NCBI GenBank assembly: GCA_902596975.1
Contig: CACJWS010000002.1
Span: 1 to 64,000, forward strand
From: an uncultured Pelagibacteraceae bacterium
GTDB lineage: Bacteria; Pseudomonadota; Alphaproteobacteria; Pelagibacterales; Pelagibacteraceae
Length of the DNA: 64,000 nt
Reading direction: 5' to 3'
Made by a program: the position numbers and the translations under genes. Shown piece after piece: positions 18,484 to 27,415 of this stretch (its first letter is position 1; each line of letters begins with the position of its first letter). A model generated the notes under the pieces. The model was not told where the DNA came from. It did no database searches and saw nothing but the letters and a program-made list of their open reading frames with translations.

Positions 18484-19203
18484 TTAAATCAACGATTTTA
18501 AAATCGCATAACATTCTCTATCGACTATACTGCTGACTAATTCAGGTCTAAATCTCCTTTGAAAGCTTTTATAAATTTTGATTTTGTCCTTAGCATTCCT
18601 CGAGAATTTATACCCAAACTTGAATAATAATTTATAAAAATTTTTTGTTTTATTTAATTTTAAGTTTCTAAGTTTTTTAGATCTTTTTTTACTAATATTA
18701 TGCCATAAAGATAATTTTTCCTTATGAAGTAATTTCCATGGAAATTTTTCTCCAGGATCTTTTTTTCTTAATGGAGCAATATCTGAATGTCCTAATATAT
18801 CTTCATTTTTTATTTTATATTTTTTTTTTAAAATTTTAGATAGTTCTATAATTGATTTAATTTGTTTTTTTTTAAAATTTTCATAACCATGTTGATGCCC
18901 GGGATTAGATATTTCTATACCAATAGATTTAAAATTTAAAAAAAAATCTTTTTTCCACGAAGAAATACCTGCATGCCATGCTACATATAAATCAGGCACC
19001 ATTTGTATAATTTTGCCATTTGATTTAATCAAATAATGACAACTCACTTTAGAATTTTCATCTATAAGCCTTTTTATTGCTCCATTCTCAGATTTCATGC
19101 CAGTATAATGGAAAATTATATATTTTATATCTGAGCCTCGTCTTTTACTTGAATTAAAATTGGGAGAGTAATTTATCGTCATTTTTTGAACATTTTCTTG
19201 CAT
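18484..19203 (-). CDS. N-acetylmuramoyl-L-alanine amidase, AmpD/AmiD type with peptidoglycan-binding domain
   Basis: The 239-residue product has an Amidase_2 zinc hydrolase domain: FHYTGM (His32), SCHYLI, YVAWHAG, SIGIEISNPGH, and GHSDIAPLRKKDPG (His139, Asp149), the zinc ligands seen in AmpD. It cleaves the bond between MurNAc and the stem peptide. The C-terminal FQRRFRPELVSSIVDRECYAILKSL (family signature spread over about 205-238) resembles a PG_binding_1 domain, which favours AmiD-like over plain AmpD. I see no signal peptide, so a cytoplasmic recycling role is possible. The 3' end lies some 45 bp beyond the rnpB 5' end. Confidence 0.9.
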   Translation of the reverse strand: MQENVQKMTINYSPNFNSSKRRGSDIKYIIFHYTGMKSENGAIKRLIDENSKVSCHYLIKSNGKIIQMVPDLYVAWHAGISSWKKDFFLNFKSIGIEISNPGHQHGYENFKKKQIKSIIELSKILKKKYKIKNEDILGHSDIAPLRKKDPGEKFPWKLLHKEKLSLWHNISKKRSKKLRNLKLNKTKNFYKLLFKFGYKFSRNAKDKIKIYKSFQRRFRPELVSSIVDRECYAILKSLI

Positions 19204-19215
19204 AAATTAAAACAA

Positions 19216-19244
19216 TTTACCTTTATATTACTATTTAATATATT
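19216..19244 (+). promoter_or_regulatory. candidate promoter of mlaA
   Basis: TTTACC (19216-19221), 17-bp spacer, TATATT (19239-19244). The predicted start near 19251 is about 5 bases from the mlaA ATG, so the mRNA would be nearly leaderless. Identified by motif only. Confidence 0.4.
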
Positions 19245-19255
19245 ATAAATGTTTT

Positions 19256-20056
19256 ATGGGAAGTTTGAAGTCAGCTTTAATTTTACTTGTTTTTTTATCT
19301 ATAAGTAATTTTGCAATAGCAGGTGATGATGGCAAAATTCAAATAAACGAAAAAAAAAATAACGGATACATAGAAACAAGTGATTGTTTTGAAAAAGTAA
19401 ATAGGGGAATTTTCGGTTTTAATCAAGTATTAGATAAAGTGATTTTTAAACCTCTTGCAAAAGGATATAGAATGTTTCCTCAGCCAATTAGATCAGGCAC
19501 AAGCAATGCCCTTACTAATTTAGGGAGTGTTGTGACTATACCCAACAATATACTTCAAGGACAATTTAAAAATGCTGGAGTAAATTCTGCAAGATTTGTT
19601 ATAAATTCAACACTGGGAATAGCAGGAATTTTTGACGTCGCATCTTACTACGGATTAAAAAAACGTGATATGGAAGATTACGGTCAAACACTAGGAGTCT
19701 GGGGTGCTGGCCCAGGATGTTATTTTGTATTACCAGTTTTGGGGCCAACTACAGTAAGAGATGCTCTCGGATCAGTAGTTAATTTAATTGGTGGAGACGC
19801 TTGGTATAATGTTACTGTTGTAAACGACACTCATTATTTTTCTGAAACAGATTATTACGCATCTAAATTATTAGACGGAATTGATTTTAGAGCAAAAAAC
19901 TTAGAGTCATTTGATAGTCTTGAAAATAGTTCAGTAGATCTTTACGCTTCTGTTAGAAGTCTTTATTTGCAGGATAGATACAGAAAAGTAAGAAATATTG
20001 ATAAAACCACTGAAACTTTGAGTGACGACGACTGGGAAGAAGTAGATAATCAATAA
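19256..20056 (+). CDS. mlaA: MlaA/VacJ family outer-membrane phospholipid removal protein
   Basis: MlaA takes mislocalised phospholipids from the outer leaflet of the outer membrane and passes them to MlaC. The 266-residue product has the family core: FGFNQVLDKVIFKPLAKGY (about 53-71), LTNLGSVVTIPNNILQG (about 86-102), FVINSTLGIAGIFDVA, ED-YGQTLGVWGAGPGCYFVLPVLGPTTVRDA (spread over about 140-170). It starts with a signal peptide (to about AIA, residue 22) but has no lipobox cysteine, so it is probably not a lipoprotein, unlike E. coli MlaA. mlaC follows 11 bp downstream; mlaFED are not in the window. Confidence 0.93.
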   Translation: MGSLKSALILLVFLSISNFAIAGDDGKIQINEKKNNGYIETSDCFEKVNRGIFGFNQVLDKVIFKPLAKGYRMFPQPIRSGTSNALTNLGSVVTIPNNILQGQFKNAGVNSARFVINSTLGIAGIFDVASYYGLKKRDMEDYGQTLGVWGAGPGCYFVLPVLGPTTVRDALGSVVNLIGGDAWYNVTVVNDTHYFSETDYYASKLLDGIDFRAKNLESFDSLENSSVDLYASVRSLYLQDRYRKVRNIDKTTETLSDDDWEEVDNQ

Positions 20057-20067
20057 TCAATTTTTAA

Positions 20068-20658
20068 ATGAAATTTTTTAGAATTTTATTTTTTTTTATT
20101 GTTTGTTTAAATTTAAATAATATTTCTTTAGCAAAAAATCCTAGCGATCTAATTAATAGTATTGTTGATGAAGCAGCTGGAATATTATCAAGCGATGATC
20201 CTGTAGAATCAAAAATAATTAAATTAAATGCCATAGCTGAAAGAAGTGTGGATATTAATGGTATTGGAATGTATACGCTAGGTAAATATCGAAAGACTAT
20301 TAGTGATGAGCAAAAATCGAAATACCAAAAACTATTTAAGAGTTATTTTTTAAAAAGCTTTTCTAGTAGATTGGTTGATTATACAAATCCTAGAATAAAT
20401 GTTGTTTCACAAAAAAAGATAAATGATAAATACACAATTGTTAATAGCATATTAGAGGCAACATCAAAAAGGCCACAAGTAAAAATAGATTGGAGAATTT
20501 ATACAAAAAATCCAGATAGACCTTTGATAAGAGATCTAATTGTAGAGGGATTAAGTTTAGCCAGAACACAAAAGGAAGAGTTTAACTCAATTATACAAAA
20601 TAATGATGGTGATATAAATGCATTATTTAAAACACTTGAAGAATTTTTAATTAAATAA
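20068..20658 (+). CDS. mlaC: MlaC/Ttg2D periplasmic phospholipid-binding protein
   Basis: MlaC shuttles phospholipids across the periplasm between MlaA and the MlaFEDB transporter. The 196-residue product has a signal peptide (about 1-22, ending ISLA), then the Tgt2/MlaC domain: YTLGKYRKTISDEQKSKYQKLF (family signature, about 70-91), an LVDYTN segment, VKIDWRIY and IRDLIVEGLSLARTQKEEF (about 152-170). It is directly downstream of mlaA. Its stop is 1 bp from the stop of the convergent CIA30 gene. Confidence 0.92.
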   Translation: MKFFRILFFFIVCLNLNNISLAKNPSDLINSIVDEAAGILSSDDPVESKIIKLNAIAERSVDINGIGMYTLGKYRKTISDEQKSKYQKLFKSYFLKSFSSRLVDYTNPRINVVSQKKINDKYTIVNSILEATSKRPQVKIDWRIYTKNPDRPLIRDLIVEGLSLARTQKEEFNSIIQNNDGDINALFKTLEEFLIK

Positions 20659-20659
20659 T

Positions 20660-21244
20660 TTAATAAAATCCGATTTCACTCAGACATATATCAGATTTAA
20701 AATCGTCAAATCCAGCAACTAAGCCAATAGATTTTATATTTTGTCCTAAGATACTTTTGGGTTGATAAAAATTTGATTTTTTAAATTCAACAAATGGTGC
20801 TCTAATAATAACCCATTTTTCAGATGAAAAAAAAGTGAAACTATAGTATTGCCACGGAGCTAATGTTAAACCAGTTCTTAAATGAAGATTGTAATTTTTT
20901 TCATTACCATAAACTTTTACGTATACTCCATTATAATCTTTACTATTAATTTCTGGATTTAATTTTGCTCTGATTTGAATAAATCCACCGTTATTTTTTG
21001 TAGAAACATCTCCTGTCATTTTATAACACTTAATTCCATCAACTTTCTCAATTATAAATTTTCCTGTTGATACACCTCCCATCACTTGATCGGTAATAAA
21101 ATTCCATTTTTGAAATTGATTAGTTAAATTGGGATTATTTAATTTATCTAAAATCATATCTTTAGAAGAAACATGATTTTGGCATAATATAAATAAAATT
21201 AAAAATATTATTTTTTTCAAAACAAAATTACTTTTTTTTTGCAA
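20660..21244 (-). CDS. CIA30 domain protein (NDUFAF1-like)
   Basis: The 194-residue product has an N-terminal hydrophobic signal sequence (about 9-27) and one CIA30 domain: WNFITDQVMGGVSTGKF (about 45-61), GFIQIRAKL, GVYVKVYGNEKNYNLHLRTG (about 105-124), YSFTFFSSEKWVIIRAPF and IKSIGLVAGF. The mitochondrial member (NDUFAF1) assists complex I assembly; bacterial members have varied or unknown roles, and the predicted export makes a complex I role uncertain. It overlaps the upstream membrane-protein gene by 17 bp, so the two are probably cotranscribed. Confidence 0.85.
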   Translation of the reverse strand: MQKKSNFVLKKIIFLILFILCQNHVSSKDMILDKLNNPNLTNQFQKWNFITDQVMGGVSTGKFIIEKVDGIKCYKMTGDVSTKNNGGFIQIRAKLNPEINSKDYNGVYVKVYGNEKNYNLHLRTGLTLAPWQYYSFTFFSSEKWVIIRAPFVEFKKSNFYQPKSILGQNIKSIGLVAGFDDFKSDICLSEIGFY

Positions 21245-21683
21245 GTTGTTGAAGAAGATAAATTTCTTTTTCTGTAAGTGTATTTTTTGCTTCTTTGATT
21301 TGATCCTCTAAACTGAATAGAGTTATTAATGAAAAAAATGACACTAATCCAGTTACTATAACAAAGTAAATTGAGCTCAAATCAACAATTATCAGTATTA
21401 TAAATACACTTGTCCATCCAATAAATACTCCTCTTAAAATTGTACGATGACTTTTTAAGTCTGGTATTTTTATAAACTGGATAAACAAAAGTATTAAAAG
21501 AAGCATTATTCCTGAAATAGATGCACGTAATAATACTAATGTATCTAATCCTCCTCCATATAACTCTCTGTGAATTAGATATGCAACAACACCCTTATAA
21601 GCAAAATAAAAAAGAATTGTAGAAGATACAAATATTGAGATATAATATGATATTATCGGGCTGATATTTATTTTAAACTTCAT
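21228..21683 (-). CDS. small membrane protein of unknown function, four predicted membrane segments
   Basis: I do not recognise this 151-residue protein. It has four hydrophobic stretches (about 10-35, 48-66, 84-102 and 106-124), a loop YLIHRELYGGGLDTLV between the first two, and a charged helical C-terminus (EDQIKEAKNTLTEKEIYLLQQL, about 126-147). Its only visible partner is the CIA30 gene, which it overlaps by 17 bp. It starts 76 bp downstream of a tRNA. Confidence 0.75.
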   Translation of the reverse strand: MKFKINISPIISYYISIFVSSTILFYFAYKGVVAYLIHRELYGGGLDTLVLLRASISGIMLLLILLFIQFIKIPDLKSHRTILRGVFIGWTSVFIILIIVDLSSIYFVIVTGLVSFFSLITLFSLEDQIKEAKNTLTEKEIYLLQQLAKKK

Positions 21684-21759
21684 TTTATTTATAAAGATAT
21701 TACAATTTTAGTTAAATTTTGAAAAATTAAATTTATAAATACTTTATTTTTGCTAGATT

Positions 21760-21836
21760 TGGTGGGCCCGCCAGGACTCGAACCTGGGACCAATACATTA
21801 TGAGTGTACTGCTCTAACCAACTGAGCTACAGGCCC
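21760..21836 (-). tRNA. tRNA with CAT anticodon (elongator Met or lysidine-modified Ile2)
   Basis: On the minus strand a complete cloverleaf of 77 nt with encoded CCA: acceptor GGGCCTG/CGGGCCC, D-stem GCTC/GAGC, anticodon stem GTACA/TGTAT with loop CTCATAA (anticodon CAT), T-stem CCAGG/CCTGG with normal loop TTCGAGT. The acceptor start GGGCCTG resembles alphaproteobacterial isoleucine tRNAs, so tRNA-Ile2 (read as AUA after lysidine modification) is a real alternative to elongator Met. It is not an initiator: position 1 pairs with 72. Confidence 0.93.
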
Positions 21837-21851
21837 TTAATTGAACACTTA

Positions 21852-21857
21852 ATTATA
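21852..21857 (-). promoter_or_regulatory. extended -10 element upstream of the CAT tRNA
   Basis: On the minus strand TATAAT preceded by TG one base upstream lies about 16 bases before the tRNA 5' end. The -35 is poor. It may allow this tRNA to be transcribed apart from rpoD. Confidence 0.4.
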
Positions 21858-21896
21858 ACATTTTTTATAAGTTAGCAATTAAAGATAATTTAAAAA

Positions 21897-21971
21897 TGGT
21901 GGGCCGTGTTGGTTACGCTCCAACTACCCCTGCAATGTCAATGCAGTACTCTACTATTGAGCTAACGGCCC
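21897..21971 (-). tRNA. tRNA-Val (GAC) with atypical D- and T-loops
   Basis: The minus strand gives a 75-nt cloverleaf with encoded CCA. Stems are perfect or near-perfect: acceptor GGGCCGT/ACGGCCC, anticodon stem CTGCA/TGCAG with loop TTGACAT (anticodon GAC, valine), T-stem GTTGG/CCAAC. The T-loop is AGCGTAA instead of the near-universal TTCRANN, and the D-loop is AATAGTA, lacking the G18-G19 pair. The T54-A58 pair is replaced by A-T. The first base of the tRNA is the last base of the rpoD TAG stop, so it is probably cut from the rpoD transcript. Confidence 0.88.
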
Positions 21972-23797
21972 TAACTTTCTAAGAAACTTTTTAATTGTTT
22001 TGATCTACTTGGATGTTTTAATTTTCTAAGTGCTTTAGCTTCAATTTGTCTAATTCTTTCCCTTGTAACAGAAAACTGTAATCCTACTTCCTCTAGTGTA
22101 TGGTCTGTATTCATTCCAACACCAAATCTCATTCTTAAAACTCTTTCTTCTCTTGGTGTCAATGTTGAGAGTATTTTAGTAGTTGCCTCACTTAGGTTTG
22201 ATTTAATTGCTTGTTCGAGTGGTGCTAGAGCTTTTGTGTCTTCTATAAAGTCACCTAAACTACTATCCTCTTCATCTCCCACAGGTTTTTCTAGTGATAC
22301 TGGTTCTTTAGAAATTTTTAAAACTTTTCTAACTTTCTCTAAAGGCATTCTCAATTTTTTAGCCAATTCCTCAGGAGTTGCTTCTCTTCCAAACTCAGAT
22401 AAAATTAGCCTTTGTGTTCTTACAATTTTATTTATTGTTTCGATCATGTGTACTGGAATTCTGATTGTTCTGGCTTGATCAGCAATTGATCTTGTTATTG
22501 CCTGCCTTATCCACCATGTTGCATAAGTAGAAAATTTATAACCTCTTCTGTATTCAAATTTATCAACGGCTTTCATAAGACCGATATTTCCTTCTTGAAT
22601 TAAATCTAAGAATTGAAGGCCTCTATTTGTATATTTTTTCGCTATAGAGATTACTAATCTTAAGTTAGCTTCTACCATCTCTTTCTTGGCTATTCTTGAC
22701 TCTTTTTCACCCTTTTGAACTCTACTTACTAATTTTTTGAAATCGGTGACTGAAATACCTAACTTGTGACTTATTTCAACAAGTCTGTCTCTTATATTTT
22801 TAAATTCGTTTTTATTTTTTTGAAAAAATTTTTTCCATACTTCATTTGTATCTAAAAACTCTTTTAAGTTTGGATTGATTTCGTTGCCAACGTAAAATTT
22901 AATAAATTCATCTCTAGATATTTTAGAGTCAATTGCTAGCCTTAATAAGTTTCCTTCTAGAGAGACAATTTTTTTGTTTTCAGCATAATGCTTTTGGACT
23001 AATTCCTCTAAAACTGAAGGAGAAAGCTGTAAAGATTTTATTTGATCTAAAATATTTTCAACAATTTTTTTATAATTTGCTTCCTTTGATGAAGAGAATT
23101 TATTTGAATTCAAAATAGATTGAAGTTTTTCATTTTGATATTTAATTAACTTATTGTACTCTTTAGTCAAAGAATGAACTGTTTCTAAAACTTTTGGTTT
23201 GATTTCAGTTTCCATTGCAGCCAAAGTTGGATTAAATTCATCGTCATCAACATTATTATTCTCATCTTGGCTTTGTTCATCGTCCTGCTTTTTTGTTTTA
23301 GTATTATTAGTATTTTCTTCGTCATCCATATAATTTGTATCGATATCGATAATTTCTCTGACTAAAATTTCATCATTATGAAGTTTGGTGTTCCATTCAA
23401 AAAATTGTTGTGCTGTTATTGGACTTTGAGATAGTGCATTTAACATTACATCTTTGCCTGCTTCAATTCTTTTCGCTATGGCAATTTCACCTTCTCGTGA
23501 TAATAATTCCACACCTCCCATTTCCCGGAGATACATTCTTATTGGGTCATCACTTTTTTCTAAAGCTTTTCCCTCTTCTTTTGATGACGAATCTTTTTTC
23601 CTTAAAATCTTATAGTCTGATTTTTTTTCAACTAGAACAATACTTTCATCAAGAATATGAATAAAAGCTTGAGCAAGATTTTCACTTGATAAATTTCTTT
23701 TACCTAAAGACTTATTTAATTCTTCATGGGTAATAAATCCTCTATGGATCCCTCTGCCCATTAATCTTGCAAATGATTTTGTAATTATTCGTTCCAC
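21971..23797 (-). CDS. rpoD: RNA polymerase primary sigma factor RpoD (sigma70)
   Basis: RpoD directs core RNA polymerase to housekeeping promoters. The 608-residue product has region 1.1-like [16 protein letters not shown] (about 16-31), region 1.2 [22 protein letters not shown] (family signature, about 83-104), an acidic non-conserved insert (about 150-185), region 2 [14 protein letters not shown] to [17 protein letters not shown] (about 374-437), region 3, and region 4 with [14 protein letters not shown] and [17 protein letters not shown] (about 541-597). The start is GTG at 23797; no in-frame ATG lies upstream before a stop. It follows dnaG by 65 bp and abuts tRNA-Val. Confidence 0.97.
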   Translation of the reverse strand: MERIITKSFARLMGRGIHRGFITHEELNKSLGKRNLSSENLAQAFIHILDESIVLVEKKSDYKILRKKDSSSKEEGKALEKSDDPIRMYLREMGGVELLSREGEIAIAKRIEAGKDVMLNALSQSPITAQQFFEWNTKLHNDEILVREIIDIDTNYMDDEENTNNTKTKKQDDEQSQDENNNVDDDEFNPTLAAMETEIKPKVLETVHSLTKEYNKLIKYQNEKLQSILNSNKFSSSKEANYKKIVENILDQIKSLQLSPSVLEELVQKHYAENKKIVSLEGNLLRLAIDSKISRDEFIKFYVGNEINPNLKEFLDTNEVWKKFFQKNKNEFKNIRDRLVEISHKLGISVTDFKKLVSRVQKGEKESRIAKKEMVEANLRLVISIAKKYTNRGLQFLDLIQEGNIGLMKAVDKFEYRRGYKFSTYATWWIRQAITRSIADQARTIRIPVHMIETINKIVRTQRLILSEFGREATPEELAKKLRMPLEKVRKVLKISKEPVSLEKPVGDEEDSSLGDFIEDTKALAPLEQAIKSNLSEATTKILSTLTPREERVLRMRFGVGMNTDHTLEEVGLQFSVTRERIRQIEAKALRKLKHPSRSKQLKSFLES

Positions 23798-23862
23798 AAT
23801 AAAAAGTTTGATGGTCTTATATAATGTCTATTACAAAAAAATCTATGTGATTTTTTTTATTT

Positions 23863-25638
23863 TTAGTTGATTTTTTGTAGCTTTTTTAACTCTTTTATCT
23901 TATTAAATGTGCTTTCGCTCATATCTTCTAAAAACTTTGATTCTAATTCAGATATTCTTTGCTCTAATTCATAATGTTTAAGATCTTGTATAATCTCTTT
24001 AAAAATCTCTAAAATTTTTTCTTCATCATTTAAGTTTTTTGAAATTATGTGTTTGACAGAAGCATAATTCATAACTCTATTAACAAGATTTTTATCCACA
24101 TTTAATTTTTGTAAGTCTAAATTTATTAAATTTTCTGATTGGCTTAAAATTTCAGCAAATAATTGCTTGTTTTCATCGCTATATAATTTGACTCTATCTA
24201 TTAAATGAAAGTTTTTCTGAATTAATTTAGGTTTAGAAAGCAATATATATAAAAATGAAAATTCTTTTATTTCAAAAGATTTTAACGACTTTGTCTCATT
24301 GTAGTAACTTTTAGTTTTAGCAAGAGATTTTGGAAATGTTTTATAATTTTTATTGAATTTTGAGTTAATATTTGGTGTTAACTCTGAAACTTTTTCAAGA
24401 AAATACTCTAGAGTATATTTTTTCACAAAACTGTCTTTTATATTTGATGCAATCTCTCTTAGTTTTTTTTCAAAGATTGCTCGCGAACTAGGGCTTTCCG
24501 TCGTTTGACTCATATAATGTTCAAAAATAAATTTATGAATAGGTATTATTTTATGATTTGAAATTTCTAAGAATTTCTCTCTACCAAATTTATTTACATA
24601 ATTATCTGGATCTAAATTATCTTCTAAAAGTAGAAAAGAAATTTTTTTGTCTGGTTTTAATTCATCTATAATATTCTCTGCAGCTCGTAGCGCAGCTTTA
24701 TAACCACTTTGATCACCATCAAAACATATAATGACATGATTATAGAATTGATTTAAAATTTGTATCTGTTTGCTTGTCAAAGCAGTTCCCAAGTTTGCAA
24801 CAGTATTTTCTATTCCATTTTTTGATAAACCAATAACATCCATATACCCCTCTACTAAATAAACATCTTCTAATTTATTTGATAATTTTCTTGCTTTATC
24901 AAGGTTATATAAATTAGAGCCTTTCTTGAAAAAAGGTGTTTCAGGTGAATTAATATATTTAGCTAAATTTTTATTTTCGTCTACAATTCTTCCTCCAAAA
25001 CCTATTATATTACCTGATATATTTTTTATTGGAAAAATTATTCTGTTTCGAAATCTTGATATATATTTTTTTTTCTTCTCATCAAAGTAAAATAAACCCG
25101 TGTCTTTGATAATTTCTTCATCAAAATCCTTTTTTAGGACTTCATAATAATCTAAATCCTCTGTGACAAAGCCAAGATCAAAATTCTTAACTTCAACACC
25201 AGACAGTCCTCTTGATTTAAGATAATTTTTTGCATTAATTGAATTTTTATTTTTAAATAATTCATTTTTATAAAAATCAGAAAAATTACTACATATAGAT
25301 TTATATAATTTCCATTTAATCTCTCTTTCCTCATCTTGTTTTGAAAATGTATAAGGTTGCATGCCCGCAAGATTTGAAAGCATTTTAACTGCTTCACCAA
25401 ATCTAAGGTTTTGAGTTTTCATTACAAAGTCAAAAATGTTTCCATGTTCACTTGTGCTAAAGCAATGGTAAAATTCTTTTTCATCATTGACTGTAAATGA
25501 TGGAGTTTTCTCCGTTTTAAATGGTGATAAGCCAACAAACTCTTTACCTCTTTTTTTAAGTTTAACAGTTTTAGAGACAACTGTTGAAACTTTTAATCTA
25601 GTTTTAATTTCGTCTAAATATTCCTTTGGATATTTCAT
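23863..25638 (-). CDS. dnaG: DNA primase DnaG, with degenerate zinc motif
   Basis: DnaG makes RNA primers at the replication fork with the DnaB helicase. The 591-residue product has the N-terminal domain GLSPFKTEKTPSFTV...FYHCFSTSEHGNIFDF (about 36-72), the catalytic core GFGGRIVDENKNLAKYINSPETPFF, the TOPRIM motif VEGYMDVIGL (about 265-274) and CFDGDQSGY (about 306-314), and a C-terminal helicase-binding part. Of the usual four zinc ligands (C-H-C-C) only one Cys remains; Ser, Lys and Thr replace the others. The start overlaps the yqeY stop by 1 bp. Confidence 0.95.
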   Translation of the reverse strand: MKYPKEYLDEIKTRLKVSTVVSKTVKLKKRGKEFVGLSPFKTEKTPSFTVNDEKEFYHCFSTSEHGNIFDFVMKTQNLRFGEAVKMLSNLAGMQPYTFSKQDEEREIKWKLYKSICSNFSDFYKNELFKNKNSINAKNYLKSRGLSGVEVKNFDLGFVTEDLDYYEVLKKDFDEEIIKDTGLFYFDEKKKKYISRFRNRIIFPIKNISGNIIGFGGRIVDENKNLAKYINSPETPFFKKGSNLYNLDKARKLSNKLEDVYLVEGYMDVIGLSKNGIENTVANLGTALTSKQIQILNQFYNHVIICFDGDQSGYKAALRAAENIIDELKPDKKISFLLLEDNLDPDNYVNKFGREKFLEISNHKIIPIHKFIFEHYMSQTTESPSSRAIFEKKLREIASNIKDSFVKKYTLEYFLEKVSELTPNINSKFNKNYKTFPKSLAKTKSYYNETKSLKSFEIKEFSFLYILLSKPKLIQKNFHLIDRVKLYSDENKQLFAEILSQSENLINLDLQKLNVDKNLVNRVMNYASVKHIISKNLNDEEKILEIFKEIIQDLKHYELEQRISELESKFLEDMSESTFNKIKELKKLQKIN

Positions 25639-26099
25639 TAGCTATTAAGTAAATTTTTAATAATCTGTCCTGCCTTAGAAAAATCAATTGTATCAGAATG
25701 GTTTTTTTTCAATTCACCCATGACTTTACCCATATCCTTAATTGAAGATGCTCCAGAACTTTTTATAATTTCTTCACATATTTTTTTTGTATCCGCCTCA
25801 GATAATTGCTTAGGTAAATATTCGGATAAAACATCAAGCTCTCCTTGCTCAATTTCTAATAAATCTGACCTGTTATTTTTTTTATATATTTCAATTGATT
25901 CGGATCTTTGTTTGATCATTTTTTTTAAGAGTTTTTTTATATCCTCATCGTCTGTGTCCTTTTTATTTGGGCCAGATCTGTTGTTAATATCTAAGTCCTT
26001 AACTCCAGATAAAATTAACCTATAAGTTGATATCTTATTTTTATCTTTTGATTTTAAAGCATTTTTGTAATCGTTATCTATTTTATCTCTCAAAGACAT
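25638..26099 (-). CDS. GatB/YqeY domain protein
   Basis: The 153-residue product (start chosen at MSLRDKIDND, the usual N-terminus of the family; an in-frame extension to 26252 exists but adds 51 atypical residues that run across the carA start) matches YqeY: ALKSKDKNKISTYRLILSGVKDLDI, then DIKKLLKKMIKQRSESIEIYKK, GELDVLSEYLPKQLSE and DMGKVMGELKKNHS. The family shares a C-terminal tRNA-binding-like domain with GatB of the Glu-tRNA amidotransferase, but its cellular job is not established. Location directly before dnaG-rpoD is common in alphaproteobacteria. Confidence 0.9.
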   Translation of the reverse strand: MSLRDKIDNDYKNALKSKDKNKISTYRLILSGVKDLDINNRSGPNKKDTDDEDIKKLLKKMIKQRSESIEIYKKNNRSDLLEIEQGELDVLSEYLPKQLSEADTKKICEEIIKSSGASSIKDMGKVMGELKKNHSDTIDFSKAGQIIKNLLNS

Positions 26100-26171
26100 A
26101 CTAGAATGTACTTCATAGACAAAATTGTTCAAAAGAAAAAATTGTATTTTTAGAAAATTATTATAGAGCTG

Positions 26172-26200
26172 TTGCGGATATATACGTTTTATTGTATTAA
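26172..26200 (+). promoter_or_regulatory. candidate promoter of carA
   Basis: TTGCGG (26172-26177), 17-bp spacer, TATTAA (26195-26200), predicted start near 26207. Moderate matches only, but it is the best candidate in the 122-bp divergent gap 26100-26221 between yqeY and carA; I see no riboswitch or PyrR-like attenuator there. Confidence 0.35.
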
Positions 26201-26221
26201 CCTTTAACTCATGAGTTGTAA

Positions 26222-27415
26222 TTGACTTTAAAACGAAAAAATAAAAACTCACACCTCTCAGATTTTAGTAAAGCTATTTTGGTTCTCGAAAATAAATCAT
26301 TTTTTAAAGGAATTGGACTAGGATATATAGGAGAGGCAACCGGAGAGGTATGCTTTAATACGTCATTAACCGGTTATCAAGAAATTATATCTGATCCATC
26401 GTATGCAGGGCAGATAATAAATTTTACATTTCCACACATTGGGAACGTTGGGGTTAATAAAGAAGACATAGAGTCAGATAAAATATGGACAAGAGGAGTT
26501 ATTTTTAATTCAGAGATAACAAGTCCTTCTAATTATAGATCTCTTCAAAATTTAGATAAATGGCTTAAAAAGAATAAAATAGTAGGCATAACTGGTCTCG
26601 ATACAAGAAGTTTAACAAATTTTATAAGAGATAAGGGGGCTCCAAAAGGAACAATATCAAACAATAAAAATGGAAAATTTAATATTAATAAATTAATAAA
26701 TAAATCAATTAAATGGCCTGGTTTAAGCGGAATGGATTTGGCGCAAGAAGTCACAACTAACAAAACATATATTTGGAAAGGACATAAAACTTGGAAAAAA
26801 AATAAAGGTTATGAAAGAAATAAAAAGAAAAAATTTAGAGTTGTTGCAATAGATTATGGAATTAAAAAAAATATACTTAGATATTTCTCTGACTTTGATT
26901 GTGAGGTTAAAGTTGTTTCCTGTAAAGAAAATGCCGATAACATAATTAATCTAAAACCACATGGGATTTTTTTGTCAAACGGTCCTGGAGATCCTGCCGC
27001 AACAGGTAAATATGCAATTAAAGTTGTTAAAAATTTAATAAAAAAAAATATTCCTTTATTTGGAATATGTTTGGGTCATCAAATTTTAGCTTTAGCATTA
27101 GATGCAAAAACCAAAAAAATGAAATTAGGGCATAGAGGTGCAAATCATCCAGTTAAAAATTTAATTACAAAGAAAGTTGAAATTACAAGTCAAAATCATG
27201 GATTTGAGGTTGTTAAAGAAAGTTTAAAAAGAAATACAGAAATAACCCACCTATCATTATTTGACAATTCTATAGAAGGAATAAAGTTAAAAAACAAACC
27301 AGTTTTCTCAGTCCAATATCATCCTGAGGCTAATCCTGGACCACAAGACAGTAAATATTTATTTAGTAATTTTGTTAAAGAAATAAAAAAATATGCCAAA
27401 AAGAAAAGACATTAA
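26222..27415 (+). CDS. carA: carbamoyl-phosphate synthase small (glutaminase) subunit
   Basis: CarA hydrolyses glutamine and feeds ammonia to CarB for carbamoyl phosphate, precursor of pyrimidines and arginine. The 397-residue product has [22 protein letters not shown] (family signature, about 41-62), [16 protein letters not shown], the class I glutaminase motif [13 protein letters not shown] with nucleophilic Cys (about 280-292), and [14 protein letters not shown] (His/Glu of the triad, about 364-377). The start is uncertain: TTG at 26222 directly follows an in-frame TAA, and no in-frame ATG exists before the conserved region. The 3' end overlaps carB by 23 bp. Confidence 0.96.
   Translation: MTLKRKNKNSHLSDFSKAILVLENKSFFKGIGLGYIGEATGEVCFNTSLTGYQEIISDPSYAGQIINFTFPHIGNVGVNKEDIESDKIWTRGVIFNSEITSPSNYRSLQNLDKWLKKNKIVGITGLDTRSLTNFIRDKGAPKGTISNNKNGKFNINKLINKSIKWPGLSGMDLAQEVTTNKTYIWKGHKTWKKNKGYERNKKKKFRVVAIDYGIKKNILRYFSDFDCEVKVVSCKENADNIINLKPHGIFLSNGPGDPAATGKYAIKVVKNLIKKNIPLFGICLGHQILALALDAKTKKMKLGHRGANHPVKNLITKKVEITSQNHGFEVVKESLKRNTEITHLSLFDNSIEGIKLKNKPVFSVQYHPEANPGPQDSKYLFSNFVKEIKKYAKKKRH

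Noticed and set aside
26100-26252. N-terminal extension of the YqeY protein to 26252
   Set aside because: The extra 51 residues do not match the family, cross the carA start, and MSLRDKI at 26099 is the typical N-terminus.
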